From NCBI RefSeq assembly GCF_030246885.1, contig NZ_CP126739.1, forward strand, positions 2,728,001 to 2,792,000: a DNA stretch of 64,000 nt, given 5' to 3'. Source of the stretch: Microbacterium sp. zg-B185 (GTDB lineage: Bacteria; Actinomycetota; Actinomycetes; Actinomycetales; Microbacteriaceae). This document shows positions 30,075 to 40,045 of this stretch, piece after piece (positions within the stretch are counted from its first letter, which is position 1; each line of letters begins with the position of its first letter). The position numbers and the translations under genes were made by a program. The notes beneath the pieces were generated by a model, which saw nothing but the letters and a program-made list of their open reading frames with translations, searched no databases and was not told where the DNA came from.

Positions 30075-31763
30075 CTAGTCTATCGGCGGCAGTGGCTTCG
30101 GCCTGCGGGGCCCCAGATCGACGGTCGGGGTATCGTCCGGGTCGTCGGACCCGGTCGCGGGAGCAGGCTCGCGCTCCGGCTCCGGCTCCGGTGCGGCGTC
30201 CGGCTCCCGTGCAGCGTCGTCGAAGGCGGACCGTATCCCGTGGGCGACGGGTGTCCAAGCGCCCGGCAACTCCACCGGCTCGGTCGGTGCGCTCGAGGGT
30301 GACCATGCGAACGCCTCGGATGCGGGCTCCCCCGCAGGCTCCCCCGCAGGCTTCGCCGCGGGCTCTGCACCGTCCCGGTCCCGGTCGCTGCGGCCCGCCC
30401 TGCTGCGGCGACGCGGCGACAGCAGCAGGATGGCCGCTCCCACCAGCACCTCTGCGCCCACGGCCAGAGCCACCGGACCCGGCTGCGGCCCCACCTCGGC
30501 CAGGCGCGCCGGGCCGATCGAGCCGGAGGCCAGCAGGCAGAGCAGCGCCGCTCCAGCACCGGACAGCACAGCGATGCCGAGGGCGATCACCAGGCGCGCG
30601 CCGATCGGGTCGTCCGCTGCGTCGTCCGAGGCGCCACCCGCCGGCCCGCTGACCTCCGGAGACGGGGATGCCGCGAAGGAGCGGTGCGCATCCGAACCCG
30701 CCAGCAGTGCGCTCAGCGCCGGGCTGCGGGTGACGTCGGATGCGGCATCCCGCCCCGCCGCGGCCGGCTCTGCCAGGGTCGGTGCGGCCAGGCGCGAGCG
30801 CACGATCCAGCCGGACAGCGCCCCGAGCCCGATCGGAAGGAGCGCGAGCAGCAGCAGCCACGGTGTGGTCGATTCGGGGAGCGCACCCAGCACGGGGATG
30901 CCGGGGATCACGCCGAGCTGGGTTCCGGCCGGCGAGACCGCCGTGTCCACGCCCACCGCGAAACCCGGCCCCGCGACGAAGGACATGCCCCAGATCACGA
31001 GCGTGGGCAGGTAGGCCAGCTCCGTGAGCGTGACGATCACGGCGCCGAGCGTGTCCACGTGAGCCGCTTCGAACAGCGCGATCACCTCGCCGCCGCGCAG
31101 CAGCAGCGCGACGGCGAAAGCGAGCGCGCCCAGCCCGATCAACCCGGCGAGCACCACGGCGGTGCCGCGCGCGGTGAGACCGACGACATCCGCCCACCCG
31201 TGCGGCGCGGCCTCGACGCGGTCGCGCACCCGGGCGATCACCCCGCTGCCGGCCTCGCGCCATTCGGTCACGACGGCTCCCGCGCACAGCGGCACGGCGT
31301 ACACCAGGGCAGGCATCAGGATCGCCTGCCACAGCTCGACGTCCGCGATCGCGGTGCCCGAGGTCAGGGCGATCACCCCGGCCAGCGCGGTGAACACGAC
31401 AGCGCCGGTGATCACGCCGGTCACCCACGCGTCCGCCTGGGAGGCGCGCACGCCCGAGCGTGCCGCGAAGATCGCGGTGAACACGGCCAACGCGAGCGGG
31501 GCCAGCGAGAGGACGAAGGATGCTGCCGTCGGATCGATTCCGGCCACCGCCAGGTAATCGCCGGGCAGCGTGACGTGCAGGGGAACGAGATGCCCCAGCT
31601 GCCAGACGGCGGCGCCGGCCGGCCAGAGCGTCCCCCACTCCGCCGTCCCGCCCATGCCCAGCACCCACAGCACGGTGAGCGGGGCAAGGGTCGCCGCGAT
31701 ACCGACCGCCGCCGCGATGGCGGCGTCGACGGCGGCGAGAAGAAGGACGATCAGGCGATGCAT
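30075..31763 (-). CDS. DUF6350 family membrane protein
   Basis: 562 residues. About ten membrane segments fill residues 1-330 and another pair near 380-440. The last ~100 residues are a charged, Pro/Glu-rich cytoplasmic tail ending [14 protein letters not shown]. The family is known from its constant place before purN/purH in actinomycetes; its function is unknown. Stop and purN start are 4 bp apart. TAGGGT on the minus strand (31773-31778), 9 bases before the ATG, is a likely -10 for the operon. Confidence 0.82.
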   Translation of the reverse strand: MHRLIVLLLAAVDAAIAAAVGIAATLAPLTVLWVLGMGGTAEWGTLWPAGAAVWQLGHLVPLHVTLPGDYLAVAGIDPTAASFVLSLAPLALAVFTAIFAARSGVRASQADAWVTGVITGAVVFTALAGVIALTSGTAIADVELWQAILMPALVYAVPLCAGAVVTEWREAGSGVIARVRDRVEAAPHGWADVVGLTARGTAVVLAGLIGLGALAFAVALLLRGGEVIALFEAAHVDTLGAVIVTLTELAYLPTLVIWGMSFVAGPGFAVGVDTAVSPAGTQLGVIPGIPVLGALPESTTPWLLLLALLPIGLGALSGWIVRSRLAAPTLAEPAAAGRDAASDVTRSPALSALLAGSDAHRSFAASPSPEVSGPAGGASDDAADDPIGARLVIALGIAVLSGAGAALLCLLASGSIGPARLAEVGPQPGPVALAVGAEVLVGAAILLLSPRRRSRAGRSDRDRDGAEPAAKPAGEPAGEPASEAFAWSPSSAPTEPVELPGAWTPVAHGIRSAFDDAAREPDAAPEPEPEREPAPATGSDDPDDTPTVDLGPRRPKPLPPID

Positions 31764-31772
31764 GCGTCATCG

Positions 31773-31778
31773 ACCCTA
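31773..31778 (-). promoter_or_regulatory. -10 element for DUF6350-purN-purH
   Basis: TAGGGT on the minus strand, 9 bases before the ATG at 31761-31763. Transcript leader would be very short. Confidence 0.45.
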
Positions 31779-31926
31779 GTTCGACAGGCGCGGCGATCCC
31801 GGCGCACACGCACGCCTCGCTCACCTCGACATCGGCGGCACCTCCGGCCGGCCCGCGGACCCCGCGCTGAACCGGCGGTCAGAGGAGCGGCATCCATTCC
31901 GATAGCGTCTTCGTCGGAGGTCATTC

Positions 31927-33408
31927 ATGAGCACAGTACCCACGTCCCCGCCCGAGAGCACCGAGGCGGTCGAGACGCGCACGCCCCGCAACGCCTTCGA
32001 TCGCTTCTTCGAGATCAGCAAACGCGGCTCCACGCTCTCCGCCGAGATCCGCGGCGGCCTGGTCACGTTCGTGACGATGGCCTACATCGTGATCCTGAAC
32101 CCGATCATCCTCTCCAGCGGCACGGACGTCGCCGGCGACACCCTCGGCTTCACCCAGGTGGCCGCCGCGACCGCGCTCACCGCCGGTGTCATGACGGTCC
32201 TCTTCGGGCTGGTCACCCGCCTGCCGTTCGCGTTCGCGGCCGGGTTGGGCATCAACTCCTTCCTCGCCGTGTCGGTCGTCGGGCAGGTGACATGGGCCGA
32301 GGCGATGGGCCTGGTCGTCATCAACGGGCTCATCATCGTGCTGCTGGCCGCCACCGGCCTGCGGCGCATGATCTTCAACGCGGTCCCCATGCAGCTGAAG
32401 ATCGCGATCACCGTCGGCATCGGCCTGTTCATCGCGTTCATCGGATTCGTCGATGCCGGCTTCGTCACCGCGACCGGTGCATCCTCCCCTCCGGTCGGCC
32501 TCGGCGTGGAAGGCTCGATCGGCACGGTTCCGACGCTCATCTTCGTCTTCACCCTCCTGCTCACCGGCATCCTGGTCGCCCGCAAGGTCAAGGGCGGCAT
32601 CCTGATCGGACTGGTCACCGGCAGTGTCGTCGCGGTGATCGTCGAGGCCATCTGGAACCTCGGACCGCGCTTCGCGGACGACGGCACGATGAACCCGGGC
32701 GGCTGGGGTCTTTCGGTCCCCGAGCTTCCCGCGTCGCTGGTCAGCGTCCCTGACCTGTCGCTGCTCGGTCAGGTGTCCTTCGGCTCGTTCGAGCGCATCG
32801 GGGTCCTCGCCGCGCTGATGCTGGTGTTCACCCTCGTCTTCACCAACTTCTTCGACGCGATGGGCACGATGACCGGCCTGTCCAAGGAGGCCCGCCTGGC
32901 CGACGCCAAGGGCGACTTCCCGCGGATCAAGTCCGCGCTGATCGTGGAGGGCATCGGGGCGGTCGCCGGCGGCCTGACGTCCAGTTCTTCCAACACCGTG
33001 TTCATCGAGTCCGGAGCCGGCATCGGCGAGGGCGCACGCACCGGGTTCGCGAACGTGGTGACCGGCCTGCTGTTCCTGGTCGCCATGTTCTTCACTCCGC
33101 TGGCATCCATCGTCCCCACCGAGGTCGCCGCGGCGGCACTGGTGATCGTCGGGGCGATGATGATGGCGCAGATCAAGGACATCGACTTCTCGGACTTCTC
33201 GATCCTGCTGCCGGTGTTCCTCAGCGTCACCGTGATGCCGCTGACGTACTCGATCGCCAACGGCATCGGCGCCGGCTTCATCTCGTGGGTGCTGGTCCGC
33301 TCCCTCGCCGGAAAGGCGCGCGAGATCAGCCCTCTGCTGTGGGTCGTCGCCGCAGGCTTCGCGCTGTACTTCGCGCGCGGACCGGTGGAGATGCTGCTGG
33401 CGGGCTGA
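31927..33408 (+). CDS. NCS2-family purine permease, AzgA/PbuG type
   Basis: 493 residues with about 12 membrane segments. The features are those of the AzgA branch (hypoxanthine, guanine or adenine uptake): FFEISKRGSTLSAEIRGGLVTFVTMAYI split over ~26-55, LGINSFLAVSVV, FFDAMGTMTGLSKEA, ALIVEGIGAVAGGLTSSSSNTVFIESGAGIGEG in part, and SIANGIGAGFISW near the end. GGAGGT lies upstream of the ATG. It diverges from the DUF6350-purN-purH operon, so purine salvage and synthesis genes share an intergenic region of 163 bp. Confidence 0.93.
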   Translation: MSTVPTSPPESTEAVETRTPRNAFDRFFEISKRGSTLSAEIRGGLVTFVTMAYIVILNPIILSSGTDVAGDTLGFTQVAAATALTAGVMTVLFGLVTRLPFAFAAGLGINSFLAVSVVGQVTWAEAMGLVVINGLIIVLLAATGLRRMIFNAVPMQLKIAITVGIGLFIAFIGFVDAGFVTATGASSPPVGLGVEGSIGTVPTLIFVFTLLLTGILVARKVKGGILIGLVTGSVVAVIVEAIWNLGPRFADDGTMNPGGWGLSVPELPASLVSVPDLSLLGQVSFGSFERIGVLAALMLVFTLVFTNFFDAMGTMTGLSKEARLADAKGDFPRIKSALIVEGIGAVAGGLTSSSSNTVFIESGAGIGEGARTGFANVVTGLLFLVAMFFTPLASIVPTEVAAAALVIVGAMMMAQIKDIDFSDFSILLPVFLSVTVMPLTYSIANGIGAGFISWVLVRSLAGKAREISPLLWVVAAGFALYFARGPVEMLLAG

Positions 33409-33430
33409 CCGCTTCGCACGGACTTGTGCA

Positions 33431-33467
33431 GATGCCCCCGGGCGGGTTGACCCCCGCCGGGGGCATC
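33431..33467. terminator. Terminator hairpin after the purine permease
   Basis: Stem GATGCCCCCGG with CGGG extension, pairing with CCGGGGGCATC across a short loop; lies between two converging stops (33408 and 33472). Confidence 0.8.
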
Positions 33468-33471
33468 GCCG

Positions 33472-33912
33472 TCAGGGCGCGATCGGCTCGAGCACGAAGA
33501 CGGCGATCTGCCGGTCCGTGCGCTTCTGGTAGTCGTCGTACGCCGGCCAGACCGCGGTGGCGTACCCCCACCACTCGGTCCGCTCGGGCCCGGACAGCTC
33601 TCGCGCCCGGTAGTCGCGCTTGACCGCGCCGTCCTGCAGTTCCACGTGCGGGTTCGCGCGCATGTTGCCGGCCCATTTAGGCTCGTCCGGATCGCCGCCC
33701 TTGGAGGCGACCACCGCGTACCGCCCGTCGTGCTCGACGCGCATCAGAGCGGTCTTGCGCAGTCCTCCCGACTTGGCTCCGACGGTCGTCAGGACGATGA
33801 TCGGCACCCCGCGCAGGAGGTTCGCCTCGGCCCCGTTGGAGGCCTCGTAGCGTTCGGCCTGGTTGCGCGCCCATTCCGATGTGCTGGGCTTGTACTGTCC
33901 GGTGAGTGGCAT
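33472..33912 (-). CDS. Ddn-type deazaflavin (F420)-dependent nitroreductase-family protein
   Basis: 146 residues. Features of the deazaflavin-dependent nitroreductase family: [50 protein letters not shown] in part, and [16 protein letters not shown]. Members use F420H2 or act as quinone/nitro reductases. Whether this organism makes F420 cannot be seen in the window. It is a single gene between two strong terminator hairpins. Confidence 0.9.
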   Translation of the reverse strand: MPLTGQYKPSTSEWARNQAERYEASNGAEANLLRGVPIIVLTTVGAKSGGLRKTALMRVEHDGRYAVVASKGGDPDEPKWAGNMRANPHVELQDGAVKRDYRARELSGPERTEWWGYATAVWPAYDDYQKRTDRQIAVFVLEPIAP

Positions 33913-33956
33913 CTGTCCACCGTATCCGGCGGCGACACGGGCAGTGCAGCGGGAAT

Positions 33957-33998
33957 GCGGAAGGGGGACGGATGCCGCGGCATCCGTCCCCCTTCCGC
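33957..33998 (-). terminator. Terminator after sucD, 42-bp perfect palindrome
   Basis: Two 21-base arms of GCGGAAGGGGGACGGATGCC type pair perfectly. It begins 8 bp after the sucD stop. The apex GGATGCCGCGGCATCC is identical to that of the hairpin at 15616-15655. No U-tract. Confidence 0.85.
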
Positions 33999-34006
33999 GC
34001 TGTCCG

Positions 34007-34909
34007 CTAGAGCGAACCGATGATCTCCCGCATCAGGTCCGCGGTCTCGGACGGCGTCTTGCCGACCTTGACCCCGGCGGCCTCGAGGGCCTCCTTCTTG
34101 GCCTGCGCCGTGCCCGCGGAGCCGGAGACGATGGCGCCGGCGTGGCCCATCGTCTTGCCCTCGGGGGCGGTGAAGCCGGCGACGTAGCCGACGACCGGCT
34201 TGGTGACGTTGGCCTTGATGTAGTCCGCCGCCCGCTCTTCGGCGTCGCCGCCGATCTCGCCGATCATGACGATCGCCTTGGTCTCGGGGTCGGCTTCGAA
34301 CGCCGCGAGCGCGTCGATGTGCGTCGTGCCGATGACCGGGTCGCCACCGATGCCGATCGCGGTGGAGAAGCCGATCTCGCGCAGCTCGTACATCATCTGG
34401 TAGGTCAGGGTGCCGGATTTCGAGACGAGTCCGATCGGGCCCTTCCCTGCGATGTTGGCCGGCGTGATGCCGACCAGCGACTCGCCCGGCGTGATGATGC
34501 CGGGGCAGTTCGGCCCGATGATGCGGGTGGTGTTGCCCTTGGACTGCGCGTACGCCCAGGCCTCGGCGGTGTCGCCGACGGGGACGCCCTCGGTGATGAC
34601 GACCAGCAGCGGGATGTCGGCGTCGATGGCCTCGACCATCGCGTTCTTCGTGAACGCGGGGGGCACGAACGCGATCGACACGTCGGCACCGGTCTTCTCG
34701 ATGGCCTCGGCCACCGTGGCGAAGACCGGCAGCTCGACCGGGTTGCCGTCCGCGTCGTGGTGCAGCACTGTGGTGCCGGCCTTGCGGGCGTTCACGCCGC
34801 CGACGACCTGAGTGCCGGCCTTCAGCATGAGTGCCGTGTGCTTGGTGCCTTCGCCGCCGGTGATGCCCTGGACGATGACCTTGGAGTCCTTGTTGAGGAA
34901 GATCGACAT
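34007..34909 (-). CDS. sucD: Succinyl-CoA synthetase alpha subunit
   Basis: 300 residues. It binds CoA and carries the phosphohistidine: [18 protein letters not shown] with H256. Other family motifs: [46 protein letters not shown], and [10 protein letters not shown]. With SucC it interconverts succinyl-CoA and succinate with ATP or GTP formation in the TCA cycle. ATG at 34907-34909 with only AGAGA before it. The gene lies 31 bp after sucC. Confidence 0.97.
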   Translation of the reverse strand: MSIFLNKDSKVIVQGITGGEGTKHTALMLKAGTQVVGGVNARKAGTTVLHHDADGNPVELPVFATVAEAIEKTGADVSIAFVPPAFTKNAMVEAIDADIPLLVVITEGVPVGDTAEAWAYAQSKGNTTRIIGPNCPGIITPGESLVGITPANIAGKGPIGLVSKSGTLTYQMMYELREIGFSTAIGIGGDPVIGTTHIDALAAFEADPETKAIVMIGEIGGDAEERAADYIKANVTKPVVGYVAGFTAPEGKTMGHAGAIVSGSAGTAQAKKEALEAAGVKVGKTPSETADLMREIIGSL

Positions 34910-34940
34910 ATCTCTTGAATCCTTGTTTTCTCGCGGGCGA

Positions 34941-36104
34941 TCAGGCGTTGGCCAGCTCGGCGGCCTTGTCGGCGCCTTCGTCCATGGTGTCCGCCAGGGT
35001 GACGAGGGGGTGGTTGGCATCGCGCAGGATCGCGCGGCCCTCCTCCACCTTGTTGCCGTCGAGGCGGACGACCAGCGGCTTGGTCGCCGTCGCCCCCAGC
35101 TCGGCCAGCGCGCCGACGATGCCCTTCGCGACGGCGTCGCAGGACGTGATGCCGCCGAAGACGTTCACGAAGACGCTCTTGACCTGCGGGTCGCCCAGGA
35201 TGACGTCCAGGCCCGCGGCCATGACCTCGGCCGAGGCGCCGCCGCCGATGTCCAGGAAGTTCGCCGGCTTCACGCCGCCGTGGTTCTCGCCCGCATAGGC
35301 GACGACATCCAGCGTTGACATCACCAGGCCCGCGCCATTGCCGATCACGCCGACCTGCCCGTCGAGCTTGACGTAGTTCAGGTCGTTCTCCTTGGCCTTC
35401 GCCTCGAGGGGGTCGGCAGCATCCTTGTCTTCGAGCAGCGCGTGCCCGGCGTGACGGAAGTCGGCGTTCTCATCGAGGGTGACCTTGCCGTCCAGGGCGA
35501 TGACGTCGCCCTCCTCGGTCAGCACCAGCGGGTTGACCTCGACCAGCGTCGCGTCCTCGCCCTTGTAGACCGAATACAGCTGAACGAACACGTCGCTGAC
35601 CTTGTCGACCAGCTCGGGGGCGAAGCCGGCCGCCTCGGCGATCTCGACCGCCTTCTGCTTGTCGATGCCGGTCAGCGGGTTGACCTCCACGCGGGCCAGG
35701 GCTTCGGGGCGCTCGACCGCGAGCTCCTCGATCTCCATGCCGCCCTCGACGCTGGCCAGCGACAGGTACGCGCGGTTGGCGCGATCCAGCAGCACCGAGA
35801 AGTAGTACTCCTTGTCGATCCGGGCGCCGGCCGCGACCATGACGCGCTTGACGACGTGGCCCTTGATGTCCAGGCCGAGGATCGCCTTGGCGGCCTCGAA
35901 CGCGTCGTCCGGGGTCTTGGCGACCTTCACGCCACCGGCCTTGCCGCGGCCGCCGGTCTTCACCTGCGCCTTGACCACGACGAGGCCGCCGATCTTCTCG
36001 GCTGCCGCCTTCGCCTGCTCCGGGGTGTCTGCGACGATGCCGGCGAGCACCGGCACGCCGTACTTCTCGAAAAGGTCACGTGCCTGGTACTCGTACAGAT
36101 CCAC
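34941..36104 (-). CDS. sucC: Succinyl-CoA synthetase beta subunit
   Basis: 387 residues. ATP-grasp domain at the N-terminus ([36 protein letters not shown]) and the ligase domain with [28 protein letters not shown] and [15 protein letters not shown] at 36102-36104 with GGAGG 8 bases upstream; the longer in-frame ORF runs into the neighbouring gene. A palindrome like that before icd lies in its leader region (36150-36163). Confidence 0.96.
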   Translation of the reverse strand: MDLYEYQARDLFEKYGVPVLAGIVADTPEQAKAAAEKIGGLVVVKAQVKTGGRGKAGGVKVAKTPDDAFEAAKAILGLDIKGHVVKRVMVAAGARIDKEYYFSVLLDRANRAYLSLASVEGGMEIEELAVERPEALARVEVNPLTGIDKQKAVEIAEAAGFAPELVDKVSDVFVQLYSVYKGEDATLVEVNPLVLTEEGDVIALDGKVTLDENADFRHAGHALLEDKDAADPLEAKAKENDLNYVKLDGQVGVIGNGAGLVMSTLDVVAYAGENHGGVKPANFLDIGGGASAEVMAAGLDVILGDPQVKSVFVNVFGGITSCDAVAKGIVGALAELGATATKPLVVRLDGNKVEEGRAILRDANHPLVTLADTMDEGADKAAELANA

Positions 36105-36149
36105 AGTGCAAGCCTCCGCTGGGATGAAAGGGGAGATGACGCGAAAGCG

Positions 36150-36163
36150 TCTTGATGTCGAGA
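36150..36163. promoter_or_regulatory. Palindromic operator before sucCD, shared with icd
   Basis: TCTTGATGTCGAGA (minus strand TCTCGACATCAAGA) differs by one base from the icd site at 17936-17949. It lies 46-59 bp before the sucC start codon. Confidence 0.55.
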
Positions 36164-36187
36164 GAGATCGACCAATCCACAAGCGTA

Positions 36188-37720
36188 CTACCGCGTGGTG
36201 GAAGGTCCCGACCGGCCCAGGCGCGGAAGGTCCTTGGTGGCGGGGCCCTCTATCCGCGTGCCGTCCGGCGCGAAGCGGGATGCGTGCAGGGGGCAGTCCC
36301 AACTGCACTCCTGGTCGTTCCAGGAAAGCACCCCGCCGAGGTGGGTGCACACCGCACTGACGGCACGGGTCGTGCCGTCGACGGTGGACACCGCCACGGG
36401 GTGGCCGCCGCGGTTGGCCACGACGCCCTGTCCCTCCGCCGGCTTGGCGACCGGGACGGGCGTTCGCTGGGCGCCGACCCAGCCCGACGCGGCCTCCCAA
36501 CCGATGCGCAGGTTCTCCACGCCGCCGCGGCCGAGGTCGGCGGGCACGGTCATCCTGCGGGCGATGGTCGTCATCCACTCGGGTCGTTCACGCCACGGCA
36601 CGCGCGTGATCTCGGCGGTGAGCCGAAGCGCCGCGGCCGGCCCGTTGGACAGGCCCCACTTGCCGAATCCGGTCGCGAACCGCACACGCCCGAGTCCGCG
36701 GGGCATCGCTCCGACGAAGGGCATCAGGTCGTGGGACTGGTAGTCCTGCGCGGACCACGACATCCGCGGCTGCGCACCCGGGACGTGCCGGCGCGTCCAC
36801 TGGATCAGGTCCTCGACATGACCGCGTTCGGACTCGGCCCTGCCGACCGGGTGCCCGTTGCCGCCCACGATCAGCCGGGCGAGCTGACCCGGACCGTCCT
36901 CCGCCGTCACGGAGCGGATCGACCGGGTCGGGCCGTCCACCGAGAGGTACAGGCCCTCGGGCATCTCACCGTCCACGTCGAACGCGACGCAGTAGGAGCG
37001 CAGCCCGCGGGTCTTGGCGAAGTAGAAGCCCCGCTCCATGATCGGGGCAGCGGTGGCCAGCACGACCTGACCGGCGGTGGTGAACCCGGCGGTCGTCTCC
37101 ACGACCGCTCGCGGCAGGACGTGCACCTGTGTGACCCGGATGCCGGTATGCAGGGTGCCTCCGGCGCCGACGAACGCGCGGGCGAGTGCCAGCGCGACCT
37201 GCTGCGGGTCGATCGCGACCTGATCGTCCAGCGCGACGGCGTCCACCATCGGGAACGGGCTGGTCCCATCCGCCAGCACGCGACGTACGTCCAGGCCCGC
37301 CTCGTGCGCGGCTGCGAGCTCCGCCTCGACGCATTCCGTTCCGTCACCGGACTGGGCGTAGGAATAGGCGGTGCGCCTGGTGTACGACACGCCCGCCTCG
37401 TCGGCGAAGCCGGTGAGCCACTCCGCGCCATCGCGGTTGGCGTCCACGTAGGCGCGGACGAGCCCGGCCGGGTGATGGCGGCGCATCGTGGAGAGCACCG
37501 TCCCCTGCAGCAACGACAGCTTCCCGGTGTTGGCGCCGGTCGCGAGATTGCCGACCTCGCGCGCTTCCAGCACCGCGACATCCAGCCCCTCGCGTGCGAG
37601 CATCAACGCCGTGGCCAGCCCGGTGATCCCGGCGCCGACGACCACCACGTCGTGCTCCCGGCCGATCTCGAACGGTGTTCCGGCGACGACGGCGCCGTCG
37701 GCCTTCCACAGGGACGTCAT
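36188..37720 (-). CDS. FAD-dependent oxidoreductase with C-terminal Rieske domain
   Basis: 510 residues. DAO-type FAD domain: [19 protein letters not shown] near residues 30-48, then a [12 protein letters not shown] active-site stretch. The C-terminal ~90 residues form a Rieske [2Fe-2S] domain, with ligands C458 and H460 (CTHLGG) and C476 and H479 (CPLHASRF). This fusion is known as the IscW/YhfW-like group; its substrate is not established. The ATG at 37718-37720 was taken; longer in-frame starts overlap the divergent TetR gene. The two genes share a 121-bp intergenic region. Confidence 0.88.
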   Translation of the reverse strand: MTSLWKADGAVVAGTPFEIGREHDVVVVGAGITGLATALMLAREGLDVAVLEAREVGNLATGANTGKLSLLQGTVLSTMRRHHPAGLVRAYVDANRDGAEWLTGFADEAGVSYTRRTAYSYAQSGDGTECVEAELAAAHEAGLDVRRVLADGTSPFPMVDAVALDDQVAIDPQQVALALARAFVGAGGTLHTGIRVTQVHVLPRAVVETTAGFTTAGQVVLATAAPIMERGFYFAKTRGLRSYCVAFDVDGEMPEGLYLSVDGPTRSIRSVTAEDGPGQLARLIVGGNGHPVGRAESERGHVEDLIQWTRRHVPGAQPRMSWSAQDYQSHDLMPFVGAMPRGLGRVRFATGFGKWGLSNGPAAALRLTAEITRVPWRERPEWMTTIARRMTVPADLGRGGVENLRIGWEAASGWVGAQRTPVPVAKPAEGQGVVANRGGHPVAVSTVDGTTRAVSAVCTHLGGVLSWNDQECSWDCPLHASRFAPDGTRIEGPATKDLPRLGRSGPSTTR

Positions 37721-37841
37721 CGGCCCAGTGAACTCCCCCGCCGCGTCGTCGTCTACCGGCTTGACACCGCGGCCGCCCGACCGCCTGAGCCGATCGGCGG
37801 CTGCCGCACGCCGCGGAGTGCGGGGTCTAGGCTCGGTCGAC

Positions 37842-38519
37842 ATGAGCGAGACTCCGTCACCGTCGGCCGCGCGGACGCCGGTCGTGGCGGCGGCGTTGGA
37901 ACTGTTCGAACGCCAGGGATTCGAAGCGACCTCCGTCGAGCAGATCGCGCGCGCCGCAGGCGTGTCGCGCAGCACGTTCTTCCGGCAGTTCGGCGGCAAG
38001 GAGGACGTGGTCTTCGCCGACCATGAAGTCCTCCTGGACGAACTGCGCGAGTGGCTGGGCGAAGGACACGACGACCCGTGGGCCGCGGTCTGCCAGGCCT
38101 CCGAGCGGGTGTTCCGCCATTTCGCCGCGGAGCCCGCCGTGGCGCGCCGCCGCTACACGGTGGTGCGCCAGGTTCCTGCGCTCCGCGAGCGCGAGATCGT
38201 CACGGTCTTCCGATACGAGCGCCTTTTCGACGACTACCTGCGCGCAGCGATTCCCGGGCTGGACCCGCTCGATGCGGTGGGCTTCTCCGCTCTGGTGGCG
38301 GCGGTGCACAATCACGTGCTGCGGCAGCTGCTCAGGGGCGCGCGCGTGCGTGTCGGCGTGCTGCGCAACGCGCTGGATGACGTGCGCCGGCGCTACGGGG
38401 TGCACCCGGACGGATCCGGCTCTGCGCCTGACGACGTCGTGGTGGCGGTGTTCCCCCGGCGGATGCCGCCCGCCGAGCTGACGAGGCGGCTGCGCGGCCG
38501 CCTGGAGTCCCCGCGCTGA
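37842..38519 (+). CDS. TetR-family transcriptional regulator
   Basis: 225 residues. N-terminal helix-turn-helix: AALELFERQGFEATSVEQIARAAGVSRSTFFRQFGGKEDVVF (about residues 16-57, shown in part), followed by a helical ligand domain with no close relative I can name. TAGGCT lies 8 bases before the ATG. It is divergent from the Rieske oxidoreductase and upstream of an acyl-CoA dehydrogenase whose promoter holds a palindrome (38710-38722). It may control either neighbour; a TetR beside an acyl-CoA dehydrogenase often senses acyl-CoA. Confidence 0.88.
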   Translation: MSETPSPSAARTPVVAAALELFERQGFEATSVEQIARAAGVSRSTFFRQFGGKEDVVFADHEVLLDELREWLGEGHDDPWAAVCQASERVFRHFAAEPAVARRRYTVVRQVPALREREIVTVFRYERLFDDYLRAAIPGLDPLDAVGFSALVAAVHNHVLRQLLRGARVRVGVLRNALDDVRRRYGVHPDGSGSAPDDVVVAVFPRRMPPAELTRRLRGRLESPR

Positions 38520-38550
38520 GCCGCGCCCACCCCGCCCCCTCCTGCTCCCC

Positions 38551-38682
38551 GCTCCCGAGAGTGCACCTCCCCACTCCCGAGAGTGCACCTCCCCACTCCC
38601 GAGAGTGCACCTCCCCACTCCCGAGAGTGCACCTCCCCACTCGCGAGAGTGCACGTCCCGCCCCCGAGAGTGCACGTCCCCC
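38551..38682. repeat. Six-copy 22-bp tandem repeat array
   Basis: Six head-to-tail 22-bp units at 38551, 38573, 38595, 38617, 38639 and 38661. Units 2-4 are identical, and the core is CTCCCGAGAGTGCAC. Each unit contains ACTC-CCGA-GAGT (a small inverted repeat) and the palindrome GTGCAC. It fills the gap between the TetR gene and the acyl-CoA dehydrogenase promoter. The same core occurs as 21-bp units in the GH20 gene (2141-2224). There are no spacers, so it is not CRISPR. Confidence 0.95.
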
Positions 38683-38709
38683 CGCCTGGGATCGGGTCTC
38701 ATTCCTCGC

Positions 38710-38722
38710 GGTACTGAGTACC
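38710..38722. promoter_or_regulatory. Palindromic operator before the acyl-CoA dehydrogenase
   Basis: GGTACTGAGTACC has perfect 5-bp arms around TGA and lies directly upstream of the -10 element, where a TetR repressor would block RNA polymerase. The TetR gene at 37842-38519 is the obvious candidate; no copy of this site is seen before that gene itself. Confidence 0.5.
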
Positions 38723-38724
38723 GG

Positions 38725-38730
38725 TATCCT
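38725..38730 (+). promoter_or_regulatory. Leaderless-type -10 element for the acyl-CoA dehydrogenase
   Basis: TATCCT ends exactly 6 bases before the ATG at 38737; no ribosome site present. Confidence 0.65.
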
Positions 38731-38736
38731 GTTCGC

Positions 38737-39969
38737 ATGAGCCACACTCCCCGCCCCGGTGAGCGCACCGCCGGCTACGACGTCTCGGACCGGCTCGACA
38801 CCGACTACTACGCGGTCTTCGACGACGTCCCCGCCGCCGACCGTGCGGTGTGGGACCGCGCCCGGGCTTTCGTCGAGGAGGTGCTTCCCCGAATGGACGG
38901 GCTGTGGGATCGCGGCGAGTACGACCTCGACCTGGCGCGGCGGATGGGCGAGCTCGACCTGTTCACCGACGGGCTCGTGCACGAAGGCCTCAGCCATTCC
39001 TCCCCGCTGGCGGCCGGTCTGGTGAACATGGAGATCTCGCGCGGCGACGGCTCCCTGGGCACGATCCTCGCCGTGCAGGGCGGGCTCGCGCTGCGCTCGC
39101 TCGCGCTCTTCGGCAGTGACACGCAGAAGTCGCACTGGCTCGAGCCGATCGCCCGCGGAGAGGTGCTCGCCGCATTCGCCCTGACCGAGCCGGACCACGG
39201 ATCCGATTCCGTCTCGCTCGAGACCGAGGCGCGGCGGGACGGCGATTCGTGGATTCTCAACGGTGCGAAGAAGTGGATCGGCAACGGCTCTTCCGGCGGG
39301 GTCACGGTCGTCTGGGCGCGCGTGGCCGACTCGTCCGACCCCGACCACGACGGAAAGGTGCGGGCCTTCCTCGTCGCGCAGGACACGCCGGGATACGACG
39401 GCCGGCCGATCCTGGGCAAGGCGTCCCTGCGGGCGATCCACCAGGCGCACATCACGATGACCGACCTGCGGGTCCCGCTGGATTCGGTGCTGCCCGGTAC
39501 GCACTCCTTCAAGGATGCCTCGACGGTGCTGTACTCGACCCGCTCGGGTGTCGCGTGGTCGGCCCTCGGACATGCCACCGCCTGCTATGAGGCCGCACTG
39601 TCGTACGCGCAGCAGCGGGTCCAGTTCGGCAAGCCCCTCGTCCGCTTCCAGATGATCCAGGAGCGCCTCACCCAGATGCTCGACGAGTTGACGGCGATGC
39701 AGCTGTTCTGTCGTCGCATGGCCGATCTGGAAACGGTCGGGCGGCTGCGGCCCACCCAGGCGTCGCTGGCGAAGTACCACAACACCAGCGCCGCGCGCCG
39801 GGTCGCGGCGATCGCCCGCGACCTGCTCGGCGGCAACGGCATCCTTCTGGAGAACCGCGTCATGCAGCACATGGCCGATATCGAGGCGATCCACACGTAC
39901 GAGGGCACCGAGTCGGTGCAGGCCCTGCTCATCGGCCGCGACATCACGGGGGTGGGCGCGTTCGCCTGA
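38737..39969 (+). CDS. Acyl-CoA dehydrogenase, glutaryl-CoA dehydrogenase-like
   Basis: 410 residues. Flavin and substrate motifs of the family are present: AFALTEPDHGSDSVSLETEA, WILNGAKKWIGNGS, YAQQRVQFGKPLVRFQMIQ, LLGGNGILLENRVMQHMADIE, and HTYEGTESVQALLIGRDITG carrying the catalytic-base Glu. The last motif and the overall order are closest to glutaryl-CoA dehydrogenase, but the decarboxylating activity cannot be confirmed. The ATG at 38737 fits the leaderless promoter; the longer ORF runs back through the repeat array. Confidence 0.92.
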   Translation: MSHTPRPGERTAGYDVSDRLDTDYYAVFDDVPAADRAVWDRARAFVEEVLPRMDGLWDRGEYDLDLARRMGELDLFTDGLVHEGLSHSSPLAAGLVNMEISRGDGSLGTILAVQGGLALRSLALFGSDTQKSHWLEPIARGEVLAAFALTEPDHGSDSVSLETEARRDGDSWILNGAKKWIGNGSSGGVTVVWARVADSSDPDHDGKVRAFLVAQDTPGYDGRPILGKASLRAIHQAHITMTDLRVPLDSVLPGTHSFKDASTVLYSTRSGVAWSALGHATACYEAALSYAQQRVQFGKPLVRFQMIQERLTQMLDELTAMQLFCRRMADLETVGRLRPTQASLAKYHNTSAARRVAAIARDLLGGNGILLENRVMQHMADIEAIHTYEGTESVQALLIGRDITGVGAFA

Positions 39970-40045
39970 CCGCGGACCCGGCGGCCGACGCCGGTGCCGG
40001 CATCCGTGCGCTCGACGATCGGCGCGCAGCTCACCGGCTGAGCGC

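Noticed and set aside
30075..31926. A second ZTP riboswitch before the purN-purH operon
   Set aside because: None of the conserved words (ACTGGCG, GGGAGC, CGCCTGGG) is present in the leader region.
38551..38682. Tandem array as a CRISPR array
   Set aside because: Units are contiguous with no unique spacers and there are no cas genes nearby.
37857..38768. Minus-strand ORF across the repeat array giving a repetitive Gly/Arg/Ser peptide
   Set aside because: The reading is open only because of the repeat sequence; it overlaps the TetR gene throughout and has no ribosome site.
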